Shown here in pieces: positions 44,369 through 58,558 of a stretch of 64,000 nucleotides of DNA. The stretch lies in NCBI GenBank assembly GCA_024500155.1, contig CM044856.1, positions 53,940,303 to 54,004,302 of the forward strand. The letters are read 5' to 3'. Position 1 is the first letter of the stretch, and each line of letters opens with the position of its first letter. Source of the DNA: Chenopodium formosanum (lineage: Eukaryota; Streptophyta; Magnoliopsida; Caryophyllales; Amaranthaceae). The position numbers and the translations under genes are program-made. The notes under the pieces are model-generated. The model was not told the origin of the DNA. It did no database searches and worked only from the letters and a program-made list of their open reading frames with translations.

Positions 44369-45832
44369 TGTTTTGAGGGTTTTTTGTACGTACCCAAATA
44401 GAGGGCGTGTACATCCCGCGGGAGATAGATTAGCAATGCAACACTCGAACGGCTTGGTGACCCGCAAAACAACAGACCCCGGGGGGGCAGAGGTCTGCCT
44501 CCGACGATCAAGTTAGTGACCGAAAGAATGTATTATAGAGAGAGAAATTAGAGATAAGGGAGAGTAATTGTGGAGGGAATTGCCCTTAGAGGATAATTAA
44601 CCCTCCTGAATTTATGTAATGATCAGTGTTTATAGAGCATTGGGACATGTGCCTTTTAGGTTATTTAACCTAGGTAGATTGGCTATCCAACGTTTTACGG
44701 TTTCTAGGATTGTGGGCTTAAAGCCCATTTTCACCCTTCTATCATTGAGTGACATGTGTCATGATCTTATTGGCTCATTAAGCAATGAGCTTGCGGACAT
44801 GTATTGCGGTAGCATTGGTCAACATATAAAGGGTATTTTTACCCTAAACATCAGCCATTGTGTTTTCTCTTCCAGATTTGAATTGGATTTCATAATTGAA
44901 GCCCATCAACTTAAACAACCAAAATTGCTAGAAAGGAGTTGAAATCTTTTGTTGTAAAATCAAGCTTTTTAGGTCAATTTTGGCAATAAAATGAGCTCTA
45001 GTTAGTTACTGTTCCCATTTCTAAATTGCAAAGACCATAACTAATAGTTTCTTCTCATAGACAGTCAATTTTTGCCATTTGGGACCTAGAGATCTTCTAA
45101 TAAAAGCAATTGGGTGATCATCCTACATAAGAACAACCCCAATTCTAGTTTTAAAAACATATATCTCTACTAAAAATTGCTTGGCAAAGTCAGGTAAGCC
45201 AGCATAGGTGTTTCGGGTGTTTTTTTAGAATTCCTCGGATACTGGTCATGCTCTTCGGGCAAAGAGACTAGGACAACTGCAAAAATATTGGGGAATTCCT
45301 CGGATATTGGTCATGCTCTTCGGATACGTGTCACCCTTTGATTGGGCCACGTGTCGCTACGGGATTGGTCCACGTGCATGGAATATTTTTACCCTACACA
45401 TTTTCCCCTCAAAGGGGGTGGCTTGTACGATAATTGCCGCCTCCTCTGATCTTTACTTGCCTTGATGTGTACGAATATATAGGGATTTGGCAGACTGTTG
45501 AGGTGCTTGGGCCTGCCCGTCCCATTTGAAGTTGGCCGTATTTGGCTGGCATACTGCTTTCGTCCTCCTGAGAATTCTCTAGCGGACGCCTATCTTTGAG
45601 AAAGAAGCGAATGAGGTACGCCTCCTTGATTTTCGGGGAAAAGCGAACGTCTATCTATTGAGATGGAAGATTTGGTTCTGTCTATTTTGTTCATCATTTT
45701 GGACGCATGGTTATTGGGCCGTCTCTTTTTCCGTTCATTCTAACCGCGTTGTCCTTTTGCCCCTCAAATTCTAGGTTAATTTTTCAAATTATAACCGTTC
45801 AGCTTCCTTAGGCGGGAAAGGTGAATTTACCA
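44369..45832 (-). repeat. TatB LTR
   Basis: 1,464 bp. The plus-strand ends are TGTTTTGAGG and TTTACCA, so minus-strand TG...CA. The sense TATA (minus) is at 44,629-44,637 (CTCTATAAACAC). It shares short blocks with the TatC LTR, such as GCCTCCGA(C/A)GAT(C/T)AAGTTAGT, but is a different, longer family. CACGTG motifs are at 45,348 and 45,371. A duplicated phrase 'TTCCTCGGATAxTGGTCATGCTCTTCGG' is at 45,231-45,260 and 45,295-45,323. Confidence 0.7.
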
Positions 45833-45853
45833 TCTTGCCCCCATAAATTTTGC

Positions 45854-45860
45854 CTATATA
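45854..45860 (+). promoter_or_regulatory. TATA box for TatB aORF
   Basis: GCCTATATAGGGG lies about 22 bp outside the LTR edge (45,832), pointing away from it. The placement parallels TatA and TatC. A ~220-420 bp leader precedes the coding part. Confidence 0.55.
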
Positions 45861-46089
45861 GGGGTTTTGACCTCATTTTTACACTTTGGAACTTTGTGAT
45901 TTTTAGAGAGAGATCAGAGCTTTAAGAGAGAGAAAGTGCTTTGTTCTTTGAATCTTCTAGAGCTCCGCCGTGCATTTGAGTTTACCGGGCGCATTTTTGA
46001 GTATTTCGGTCAACCATCAAGACTTTTAAAGTTTTTTTACACATATAGAGGCAGGGTGCTTATTTTTTTTCCCTTTTCATTATAAAATT

Positions 46090-49748
<3,659 letters not shown>

Positions 49749-49985
49749 AGCCCAGGCCGTCCCCTGACTTCAGCTTTTTATTTTTCAGCTTTTGTTTAAC
49801 AATTTTTCTTTTTATTAAGGGCCGCCTTTTTTGAGCGGTTTTTTGTAAGATATTTTGTCTCCCTTTGAGAGGTTTTAATTAATCCAAGTTTTGCCGCCTT
49901 GTGAGCGGTTTTCCTTTACATCTATTTCGTACTTAGAAAATTTTACGTATTTTTACATGTTTTGCGTTTTCGTAAGATAGGGGGG
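49749..49985 (+). other. TatB sequence downstream of aORF
   Basis: Ends the aORF transcript region. TTGCCGCCTTGTGAGCGGTTTTCC-like words repeat twice (about 49,820-49,842 and 49,890-49,913) and could form the aORF 3' UTR. No coding. Confidence 0.5.
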
Positions 49986-52127
49986 TGTAGGGAATATTTC
50001 AAGCGTTAATCCCTAGCTTAAACCCCACTCTGATCATTCACTAAAGCACGTTGGCGAAGGTTTTTTTGGGAACTTGTAAACCGTTCACGAGGTGAAGGTT
50101 ACACCCCTTAATAATTCAAGGGATCGTCAACTCCATAAGGTCTTGAACCAAATAGGGTTCGGGGATGAAGGTACAAATCCAACCTAAAAGAGATTGAACC
50201 TGCCCTAATAATAGGCCTCTACTTTATTTTGATCGTATTCATGTGCGCTTTTTGCCTAACATGAAATCAATAGGATTAACCCTAAACTTGTTTATCTATA
50301 TTGGTTGAATATTAATGCACAAATAAATCTATTACTAGCGATCACTTGAATTATAATCATATTAACCCTAAACAATATTATTAATTATCTTATTAAGCGT
50401 GATTACATGTACAAATTCCCTTTAAACATGCATTAAAAGGTGTGATGAAGCAATAATAATATATATAATCAAGCAACATAATAATCAACATAAATAATAA
50501 TAATAATTATAATATTCATGAATCATAAAAATAATCATTATCATGTTAAAGCATAATAATAGCAAGATCCTAGGCATGATACTAACAAGATTAATAACAA
50601 ACCCTAGCATGTCACTAAACAATAAAGATCAAAGCTTTAGCCCTAACATGATACTAACAATCATAAATATTAGGAAGAAAATAAAAGGCATCATAAAAAT
50701 CATACTTGATTTAAGAAACTTATTCTTTATCCTAAACATGATACTAGGAATCATTCTTTCAATCGTACTTGATATTTTAAATTACCCTAAACATGATACT
50801 AGGAATCAAAATAATAACTTAAACATGATTTCTATATCAAAATATCAATTAAACAATTAAAGAACTTGCTTGAATGCCTCGTACCTCTTTCTAATAACAA
50901 AATACACACGTTAGTAACTTCAAGGAAAATAATAAAACAATTAAATTAAATAATTGAAATAGAGTTTTGGGACCGCCAAACCCTGAAAAATTAAACCTTT
51001 CACGTCTAGGGTGAAGGCAACTTCGAATATGGCTAGGTGTATCTAAGTCTTGCGAAAGCAGAATATTGTATTTGAGAGAAGGCTAGTTTAGAAAAGAGAG
51101 AGAGAGAATAATCAAGAAAATCTTGATGAGAGTTGGTGAATGAAAACGGAGTTTTTAGAAAGCTATTTATAGAGAAAATCAGCCAAAAAGATAGAAAATC
51201 GAAACAGAATTCTGCCGCGCATAAAACTTGATTAGCGTCGACGCTGGCAATTAGCGCCAGGCGCTAATAATCAGTTTCACGCGTTTTTGTTTTTATCATA
51301 TCTTTTGATTCAAAAGTTCAAATAAGGCATATAATATGTTGTTGGAAAGATCTTAAAGTATAATTTCCAACCCAATTTGAATCATATTAAAATAATATGT
51401 AGATTAAAAGATATGGCCGAAATAGTGGAAGGGTGTCAGTTTTGGATAGAGTTTCATGTCTCATTCATATCTTTTTCGTTATAACTCGGATTTAATATCA
51501 TAATATATCATTGGAAAGATAATTTCAAGATATATCCAATCATATAAAATTTAGATAAAGATTACAAGTCACAAAAATAAAATCTGAATATATTCCACTC
51601 CGTACAAATCAAGGATTCTCAAAAGGAGTAGTTTTATTCAATTTCAAACTCTTTAAAACATAATTATCAATCCTAACTCCATTAGGATTTAAGATAACCT
51701 TCTAGAGTATTCTAAAATACTATAATCAATCCTAATAACATTAGGAATGATAATTAATAATAGGCCCTCCTCTAGATCATTGGGCCGCATATAAAAACCA
51801 AATCAGGCCCAATTTAGTATTTTGGCCATAACATCCTCATTATTCATCGGAATTGGGCTTATAATATATCGTTGGAAAGGTCTTTTCAAACCCCATCCAA
51901 CTACACCATTATTGGACCCTTATCATGGACCAAACTAAACTATAATGCACGTTTTTCAAAAATAAGTTAAGAAAAGAAATATTTTAAAAAACAGAAAGAA
52001 GAGATATGTTAATAAAAACATCCTCATCACTAGACTTTTCACACTTTCGCTTTATTTGATAATCAAATGACGTGAAAGGTATTCATCACTGGGTTTTGTT
52101 TTGGGGAGACACAAATGGGTGTCTACA
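49986..52127 (-). repeat. OgreA 3' LTR
   Basis: 2,142 bp. The minus strand begins TGTAGACACCCATTTGTGTC and ends ATTCCCTACA. The core promoter is at 51,163-51,173 (TCTATAAATAGC). Blocks shared with OgreB's LTR are GGGGTGTAACCTTCAC and GTGAACGGTTTACAAGTTCC. It contains recurring ACATGATACTA words (about 50,575-50,815). Confidence 0.75.
51163..51173 (-). promoter_or_regulatory. TATA box of OgreA LTR
   Basis: The minus strand reads CTCTATAAATAGC in the second half of U3. Confidence 0.5.
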
Positions 52128-52616
52128 GAAAGCCCCACTTTGACTGAGTTTTGAGAAACGCAAGTTTCGAAAACAAAAGTCAAAGTATCGATAGGTATGG
52201 AGAATGATTCAGAATGTTTTGCGATCCTAAATCATTCTTGTAATGCTGATACCTGTAAACTAGCGTTAGCTAAACAGATAAAAGAGTTAGGAAACGTGTA
52301 TCTTGCCTGTCGAGCACATGTCTCTGAAGTAACCGATTTGTTGATGCTTTTTCTGTTTTGATGACCTCCTACAAGTCATAGAATGCCATCCTGCTTGAAG
52401 ACTACTACGCTTGCAACTGCCTCCAATTTCCGCCTTGATAATCTTCCGCAAGCCAGGGAACACTATCGAAGATTTCTTCACTTGAAACGATCCTCTTCCG
52501 CTTTATGACTATCCTCCACATCTTAGGGAACACGATCGAAGACAACTTCGCTTGAAATTACCTTCAGTCGTTTGTGACAACTCTCCACAATCTAGGGAAC
52601 GCCATCTTGCTGTTTC

Positions 52617-52917
52617 GATGTTCACTCGTCTCTGAACAAAGAGCTTCTTTTTTTTAGATATGTTCACGCGCCTCTTAATAAAGGGCTTCTTTTTTAATAT
52701 GTCCACGCGTCTCTAAACAATAGAGCTTGAAAGGATAGTCCACGCGTCTCTGAACAAAAGAGCTTGAAAGGATAGTCCACGCGTCTCTGAACAAAAGAGC
52801 TTGAAAGGATTGTCCACGCGTCTCTAAAAAAAGAGCTTGAAAGGATTGTCCAGGCGTCTCAGAACAAAAGAGCTTGAAAGGATTGTCCACGCGTCTCTGA
52901 ACAAAAGAGCTTGAATG
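52617..52917. repeat. 37-bp tandem repeat array in OgreA UTR
   Basis: Unit GTCCACGCGTCTCTGAACAA...GAGCTTGAAAGGAT. Units start at 52,701, 52,738, 52,775, 52,812, 52,848 and 52,885 (37, 37, 37, 36 and 37 bp apart). Two diverged units (GTTCAC(T/G)CG...) lie just before, from about 52,618. No spacers of unique sequence occur between units. Confidence 0.92.
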
Positions 52918-53004
52918 TTTATTGCGATAATATTTCGAAGAAAAATTTTCGAAGACCAACACTTGTCGATCTCTAAAGCTCGCTTGAACTTTGATTCCGC
53001 TATG

Positions 53005-53120
53005 CCAGTACGTCGGCGGTTTGCTGCTTGTGAACCATTATGTCGGTGTCTCTACTGTTTATTAACCAGTATGTCGGTGTCTCTGTTATTTACGAACCAG
53101 TACGTCGGTGTCTCTGCGAT
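53005..53120. repeat. 31-bp tandem repeat in OgreA UTR
   Basis: CCAGTACGTCGGTGTCTCT-like units begin at 53,005, 53,035, 53,066 and 53,097, with four imperfect copies. Confidence 0.85.
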
Positions 53121-55148
53121 AAGCCAATGCTTAGGCGCCTTAAGCTAAGTGAGATGATCTTTAGTCAGGTCAATCACTTATTGCGATTGTAATCAAGCCA
53201 ACTACTTAATCATGTTAAATTGCTTATAGGGGATAACTAGCGTACCAAGGAACCCAAAATTAATGAAAAAAGGTTAAAATAACTTCTCTGAGTGACTGAG
53301 CGTTCTGTCGCTGCTGAAACATCTCTGGCGCCAAGAATTGGCTCTGTCGCTAGACACTAGGATCTAGCACCAGGCGCTAAAATATGTTGCTAGACGCTAG
53401 ATATTCTTGTCTCGCGCTGGAGTATGGTCTTCCCTATTCAGCTGCACCTGTATTTTTTTTTACTATAAGACTTTGCTAATTTCTTTAATTATCTTAGTGT
53501 TGACCTAAGGCTTAGCGTTGCTTAACTCATTGACACGACACGACTCAAGTTATAAACTTGACTCGCTGTGATTGACTCGAGGTTGACTCGACTCGAAGTG
53601 AAATGACATGTGTGACTTATGACCCGTGTGTGCATTGTAATGTGATTGTGCGACTCGAAAATGAAAAAAAGCAAAAAATTTCCGTCATCTTTGTGTAGGG
53701 TACCGACTTTCTCCCAAAAAAGAAAGACGTGAAAAAAAAGAAGCGAAGTTTTTGAAGGTGCATGTTGAATAAGCTTAATACATTAACGTTGTCTCTCACA
53801 GTACAAGGATTGTAACATCTTAAACTATCCTAGTTGACTCGATAATGAAAGTATTTAGGTAACTTAGGCACGGAGGCTAAGCACTTCATATTTTGTGATG
53901 CAATGATGATTATGATTGATGAGTGATTTTGATATGACATTACATGCTTCAACGTTGTGTTAAGATTTCATGACAAAGGGTTCCTCAGGGAAAGTATATT
54001 TGGTCATGTATCTGTGCAATGTGTGAAAGTGACACTAAAGGCGAAGTGTGTTGAAAGATATTATTTGTTAAAAGAGTCAAATGGTGGTGAATCTTAGGCT
54101 AGGTAAGCTAATGATGTAGGGATCAAGTCCCGAAGTCTAGCTCTACATGGATAGGGATGAGCATAGGAGATCCCTTGATATGACCATGGTGTAAGTGTGT
54201 GAATTTTAATATGAATGCATTTTTATTACGGCCGTACCTCGATTTGAGTTTGCCTACGTATCCGTTAGGAATCAGACCGAACGTAGCTCTCGTCAAACCT
54301 AGCACAAGTATGTGTATACCTCAAAAAGATCTTTTTAAAGGTTGTAACGTGGTTAGGATAAAGGTTGTAGAAGAAGGGGATAAAGGCTCAAGACCCTCGA
54401 TAAGCCCCTAAGGAATGCAACCTTGCTTTTGAATATTTGTATTTTAATGCTTGAGGTTTTCTACTCTTTTTTAGCTCTTTCTTTTGCTTTAGCATTTATT
54501 TCATTTTTATATGTGGGGGAAATCCCGATTATGCGATCTATCACTCACTTGGCATTCATGTTTCTCAGGCACGGTACCGAGCACTCGATAAGAGACGCAA
54601 TCTGAGACGTATTCATATCAAAGACATGTTCATGTCAAAGACATTGGAACACTTTCCCTTTTGTATACTTTTATTATATATTTTTATTATTATTATTTTG
54701 CTATTTTAATCTTTTGAAGTCACTCAAGCTTTTTATGATATTGAAAATTGTATAAGTTGCACACTATCCCATCCCAAGATTAGGTAGATATGGGTTTAAA
54801 AATGAAAGGTCTGTCATTAGACAAGGCTCAAAGTGGTTTATAAAAAAAAAAGGATTGTATATTTGAAGGGTGAAATGTGATATGATGTGGCTACAAGAGG
54901 TGCCTCAAATCATTAGTATACCTTGTGCTTAGTTTGACATGTTTTTTTTTTTTTTTTTTTTTTTATGCAATGCAATGCAATGTGATGATCATATGTAAGA
55001 GAATAAAATGCTCATTTTATTTAAGTAAAAGAGAATAGAAAGGTGCCTATGCTAGACTTGTTAGGGAAAAGGTGAATAAAAAATAGAAAAAAGATCATGA
55101 AATCTTGTCGTTGAAGCTTTCTTCCTGTCCCTTGGCTCATCATCACTT

Positions 55149-57174
55149 GGTGTTCTTGCCGACTGGAGGTATTGGAAGCCCGTTATTGTCGATCAAATAT
55201 TGGATTGCTTCCTTTAGTTTCCAACAGCTCTTAGTAGTATGACCCCTACCTTAATGGTACTTGCAGCGTACATTTGGGTTCCAACTAGGCAATCGCTTCT
55301 CAAGTGGGGGATCTTGAATAGGTCCAATAGGAGTAATGAGTCCCTTAGCATGGAGTCGATAGAAAGTATTATCATAGTTGATTTCAATAGGGGTGAAATC
55401 CTTTCTTAGTTGCTTTCTAAATCCTCGATTATCCATGGCTAAGATCTCATTAAGGTCAAAATGACCAACATTGTTACTAGAGTAGGTGTTTTGGGAAGAA
55501 GAAGGATAGTCGTTCTTTGTTCCTTTACAGCCACTGTTTTTATTGTTACTAATCTTGGCCTTTTTGTCGCGCGGGGGAACATGAAAGAGATTTGAATAAA
55601 TGAGATCTTGAACACGATCTTTGAGGGCGAGACATGCTTCGGTGGTGTGACCACAACCTCTATGGTATCGACAGTAAGAATTTGGATCCCAATTGGGAAA
55701 CCATTTTTCTAGCGGAGGGTCTTAACTGGGACCAATGGGGTGAATAAGACCTTGATCGTGAAGATAGTCAAAAGCTTCATTGTATGTCATTCCTATTGGT
55801 GTGTATTCTTCAATGGTCTGTTTTTCCCGTGGCTTAGGAGCATTGAGTTCTTCATTAAATCCTTGGCGAGAATTTTGTTCGATAATCGTCACCCGATTTG
55901 CTAGTCCTTCTACCACATTCAAGAGCATGGCAACGACATCTTGCAGTTTTCGAACATCCTCTTTTAGACTTGATGAGTCTTCCCTGGTATTATCTAAGTA
56001 AAGACTTTCATCCTCCTCAATTATGGCCACTTCATCAAGAGAGGTTATATAAGCTGTCTCGATCATAGGCTCACCTACAGGTATGATAAGAAGCGATGGA
56101 TCGAAGGATGTTTGATCTTCTTCAATGGTTAGAAACTTGGAAGTTTTATTGTCATCGATCAGATCTTGAATAGCTTATTTGATTTTCCAACACTTCTCAG
56201 TGTCGTGACAGTTTCCTTGGTGATATTTGCAGTGCTTATTAGGGTCCCACTTGGGTGGCCTGGCTTTTGGAACTGGATCTCTGATGAGCCCTACGGGCAT
56301 GACCAGTCCTTTGTGATGTAGCTTCTAGAAAGCTGTTTCATTACTCATATAAAGTGGAGTGAACACTCTTTTTGACCTTTGGATTCGCGATTTAGAGGTG
56401 TTCGTAGCATGTACCTCATTAATGGAAGAGGAAGAAGAAGGATGGTCGTTCTTCTTTGCTCTCGCACTATTATCTTTTAGAAGGTCATCTTCAATGTCAA
56501 TGCCTATATTATACACAGCCTTGAAAGTATTCAAGTTGTGTTAGTATTTTAAGTGCTTTGAATACTTCCCTTGGAGATTCTTGATAAACATCCTCACAGA
56601 TTCTTTTTCGGTAGTAACCTTGACCATATTAGCAGAAGTTTCCCACCATTTGCTGAAGAAAGAAGTGAACCCTTCGTTTTCTTTTTGTTTTAACATCTCA
56701 AGTTGTCTGTGGTCTGTTTCGTCTTGAATGTTACATTTATATCTATCTATGAAAGCATTTGTTATGGAATCCCAAGAAGAGGTTTTCTCTTTGTCAAGGG
56801 AAAAGAACCATTGTTGACAAACGGTCTCAAGGGATAAAGAAAACAAAGAATGAAAGACTTTTCATATCAATCCCCTTAATATTCATTATAGTTTCAAAAG
56901 CTCTTAGATAAAAGTAAGGGTTATCTGTTGCCTTGAATTTTGGGATGTCGTTGGCATTGAACTTATGCGGAAGAAGTTCCTTGTCCAGCGAGACCCCTTG
57001 TGAACTAATGCCCTGGAATTTATTGTCACTAGATAGCTTGCTCAAGCTTTCTTGGATGAGGTTCATTTGTTGTTGCTTCACAGGGTCATCAATTTTAAGG
57101 GTTAAAGCCTTTAACGCCTTAGTCACGTCAGTCAATTGACTCCTAAGTTTATTGACCTCTTCTTGACTTGCCAT
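55149..57174 (-). pseudogene. OgreA Gag with three zinc-knuckle modules
   Basis: ATG at 57,174 (MASQEEVNKLRSQL). The capsid-like part is DIPKFKATDNPYFYLRAFET, then, after a one-base frameshift near 56,835, LSLETVCQQWFFSLDKEK, SWDSITNAFIDRYKC and ENEGFTSFFSKWWETSANM. After a stop at 56,541 the frame continues to 55,149 with only TAG/TAA stops. Three CX2HX4HX4C knuckles stand at 56,231-56,190 (CKYHQGNCHDTEKC), 55,673-55,632 (CRYHRGCGHTTEAC) and 55,265-55,224 (CKYH-stop-GRGHTTKSC). Each is preceded by a KGL(I/V)xP(I/V)GxIxDP..K..P.W(D/N)PN block and followed by K..IQ.LI. The spacing is 558 and 408 bp. Gag packages RNA and forms the particle. Confidence 0.8.
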
Positions 57175-57576
57175 TATCTTTTTAGCTTTCTTCTTTTGAC
57201 AGATCGGTTTATCAAAAAGTAAGACCTGAATAAAGAGGTTGTCCTTGATTAACCGCCCTTCTCTCCTCGACCAAGTACTGTGGAAAAGGAATTTGGGGAT
57301 ATTCATTGTTAATTATTTGACTCAAACTCTATTCAACATGCAATGGATGGATGAAGGTAGGAAGAATGAAGGTTGTAATGTGAAGAAAGCATGTAGAGAA
57401 TGCAAACATGATGTAGATGGAGAAATATGAAAAAATTAGGAATAGAATGTACCCCCAACTCAAATGACAGAGAAAACCGACTCATGCATGAACCTAAGAC
57501 ATGGTCATGGTGTATATACATAATAGTGGGTGCTTTATTGCGAGTGCAAGTGACATGTTAAGACTCGTGTCATGAC
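57175..57576 (-). other. OgreA leader, truncated
   Basis: Upstream of gag on the minus strand, without LTR or PBS. It is cut at 57,576 by the TatC LTR. No coding sequence was recognised. Confidence 0.55.
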
Positions 57577-58296
57577 TGTTTCGGGGGTTTTTGTCCCTTG
57601 GGAGAGTTACAACACTAAGACTGGATTCAGCAAAGGGTGCATGTACCTGCAAAGCAAACGGACCGCTGGATGATCGGTGGTTCGCCTCCGAAGATTAAGT
57701 TAGTTATTATTCAGAGTAAAATGTGCGAAAATAAAGTTATCTGCTCGGATTCCAAGCTCAGGTAAGGTGCTGTTTGTTTCTTGAAAACGACATCTCTGTA
57801 ATAAATGTGTAAGTGACGTGTTGTCTCATATTCAGTATCTTCTTGTCATAAATGTAGGAACTGTCCCTATTTATAGGGTCTTTTTGAAAAGTGTGCCCTC
57901 CCTAGGATTTGGTGACCTAGGGATTAGGTCACGCTGTAAAACGACGCCTCAAGGTTTGGGCCCTTGAAGGCCGCCATTCCATAAGCAATGCCTGTGACGC
58001 ATGTCACTGAGCCCAAAAGGCTTTTGGGCATCTCTTAGGGTGACACGTGTCTGCCCTCTTAATGGTCAATGCTGGATCATCAATCATCTCATAACGGGGG
58101 AATATCTGCCTACCACGTGTCACCATCTCAAAGGTCTAGATGGCACCTCTACCATTGACACGTGGTGGATTCTGATAGGGCCATTTGGCAGGGTATAAAA
58201 ATACCCAAATCATTTGGCCCTCACAAGGGTTACGTGCATTGCACATGACACCTGTGACAGGTGTCATCATCCGACTGGCCGAATTTTCAAATTTCA
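57577..58296 (-). repeat. TatC 3' LTR
   Basis: 720 bp, TGTTTCGG to AATTTCA on the plus strand. The size equals the TatA LTR (719). The sense TATA (minus) is at 57,867-57,876. G-box CACGTG words are at 58,044, 58,114 and 58,159, in GACACGTGTC-like palindromes. Confidence 0.8.
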
Positions 58297-58328
58297 TTTT
58301 TTGGGGGAAAAATTAGGGTTTACCCTTT

Positions 58329-58340
58329 CTATAAATAAAA
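58329..58340 (+). promoter_or_regulatory. TATA box for TatC aORF
   Basis: TCTATAAATAAAAG lies 33 bp outside the LTR edge and ~220 bp before ATG 58,559, and points away from the LTR. The downstream leader is alignable with that of TatA, including a conserved TTCTTCTxAGGTAAC word (58,496-58,509) that looks like a splice donor. Confidence 0.6.
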
Positions 58341-58558
58341 GGGTTTGACCCCCCTTTTGTTTTCACACCTTTGCGAATCTTGGAGAATCTCTGGACTTTT
58401 GACTTTCAAAGACTTTCAAAGACCTAAACTTGTCAAGCATCCGACGCTCGGCTTTCTGTCCGTCTGTTTCAACAAACCAGGCGTCTCGTAATACCTTCTT
58501 CTAAGGTAACCGCCCGCTCTCTTCTTTTACTTATTCTTTCTTGCATTTTTTTTATCAA

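Larger units (their letters stand above)
52128..55140 (-). other. OgreA 3' untranslated region
   Basis: 3 kb with no credible ORF. The PPT on the minus strand is GTCAAAGTGGGGCTTTC (52,128-52,144). It holds the 37-bp and 31-bp tandem repeats described separately, CGCTAGACGCTAG-like short repeats at 53,340-53,400, ACTCGAC-type repeats at 53,535-53,600 and a T23 run at 54,942-54,964. Confidence 0.65.
49986..57576 (-). mobile_element. OgreA: Ogre-like element with gag but no pol
   Basis: On the minus strand: truncated leader (57,576-57,175), gag (57,174-55,149), a long untranslated region with two tandem repeats (55,140-52,128), PPT and 3' LTR (52,127-49,986). LTR start TGTAGACACCC with a preceding GGGGCTTTC-type PPT, and LTR end CCCTACA, are as in Ogre/Tat elements. 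OgreB at 61,877 shares LTR blocks. There is no protease, RT or integrase. It is either a deletion derivative or a gag-only non-autonomous element. The 5' LTR is lost at the TatC junction. Confidence 0.75.

Noticed and set aside
52617..52917. Possible CRISPR array
   Set aside because: Units are directly adjacent with no unique spacers, inside a plant retroelement UTR.
54942..54964. T23 run as reverse poly(A) of a retroposed gene or SINE
   Set aside because: No SINE-like A/B boxes, no gene body and no target duplication could be seen next to it.
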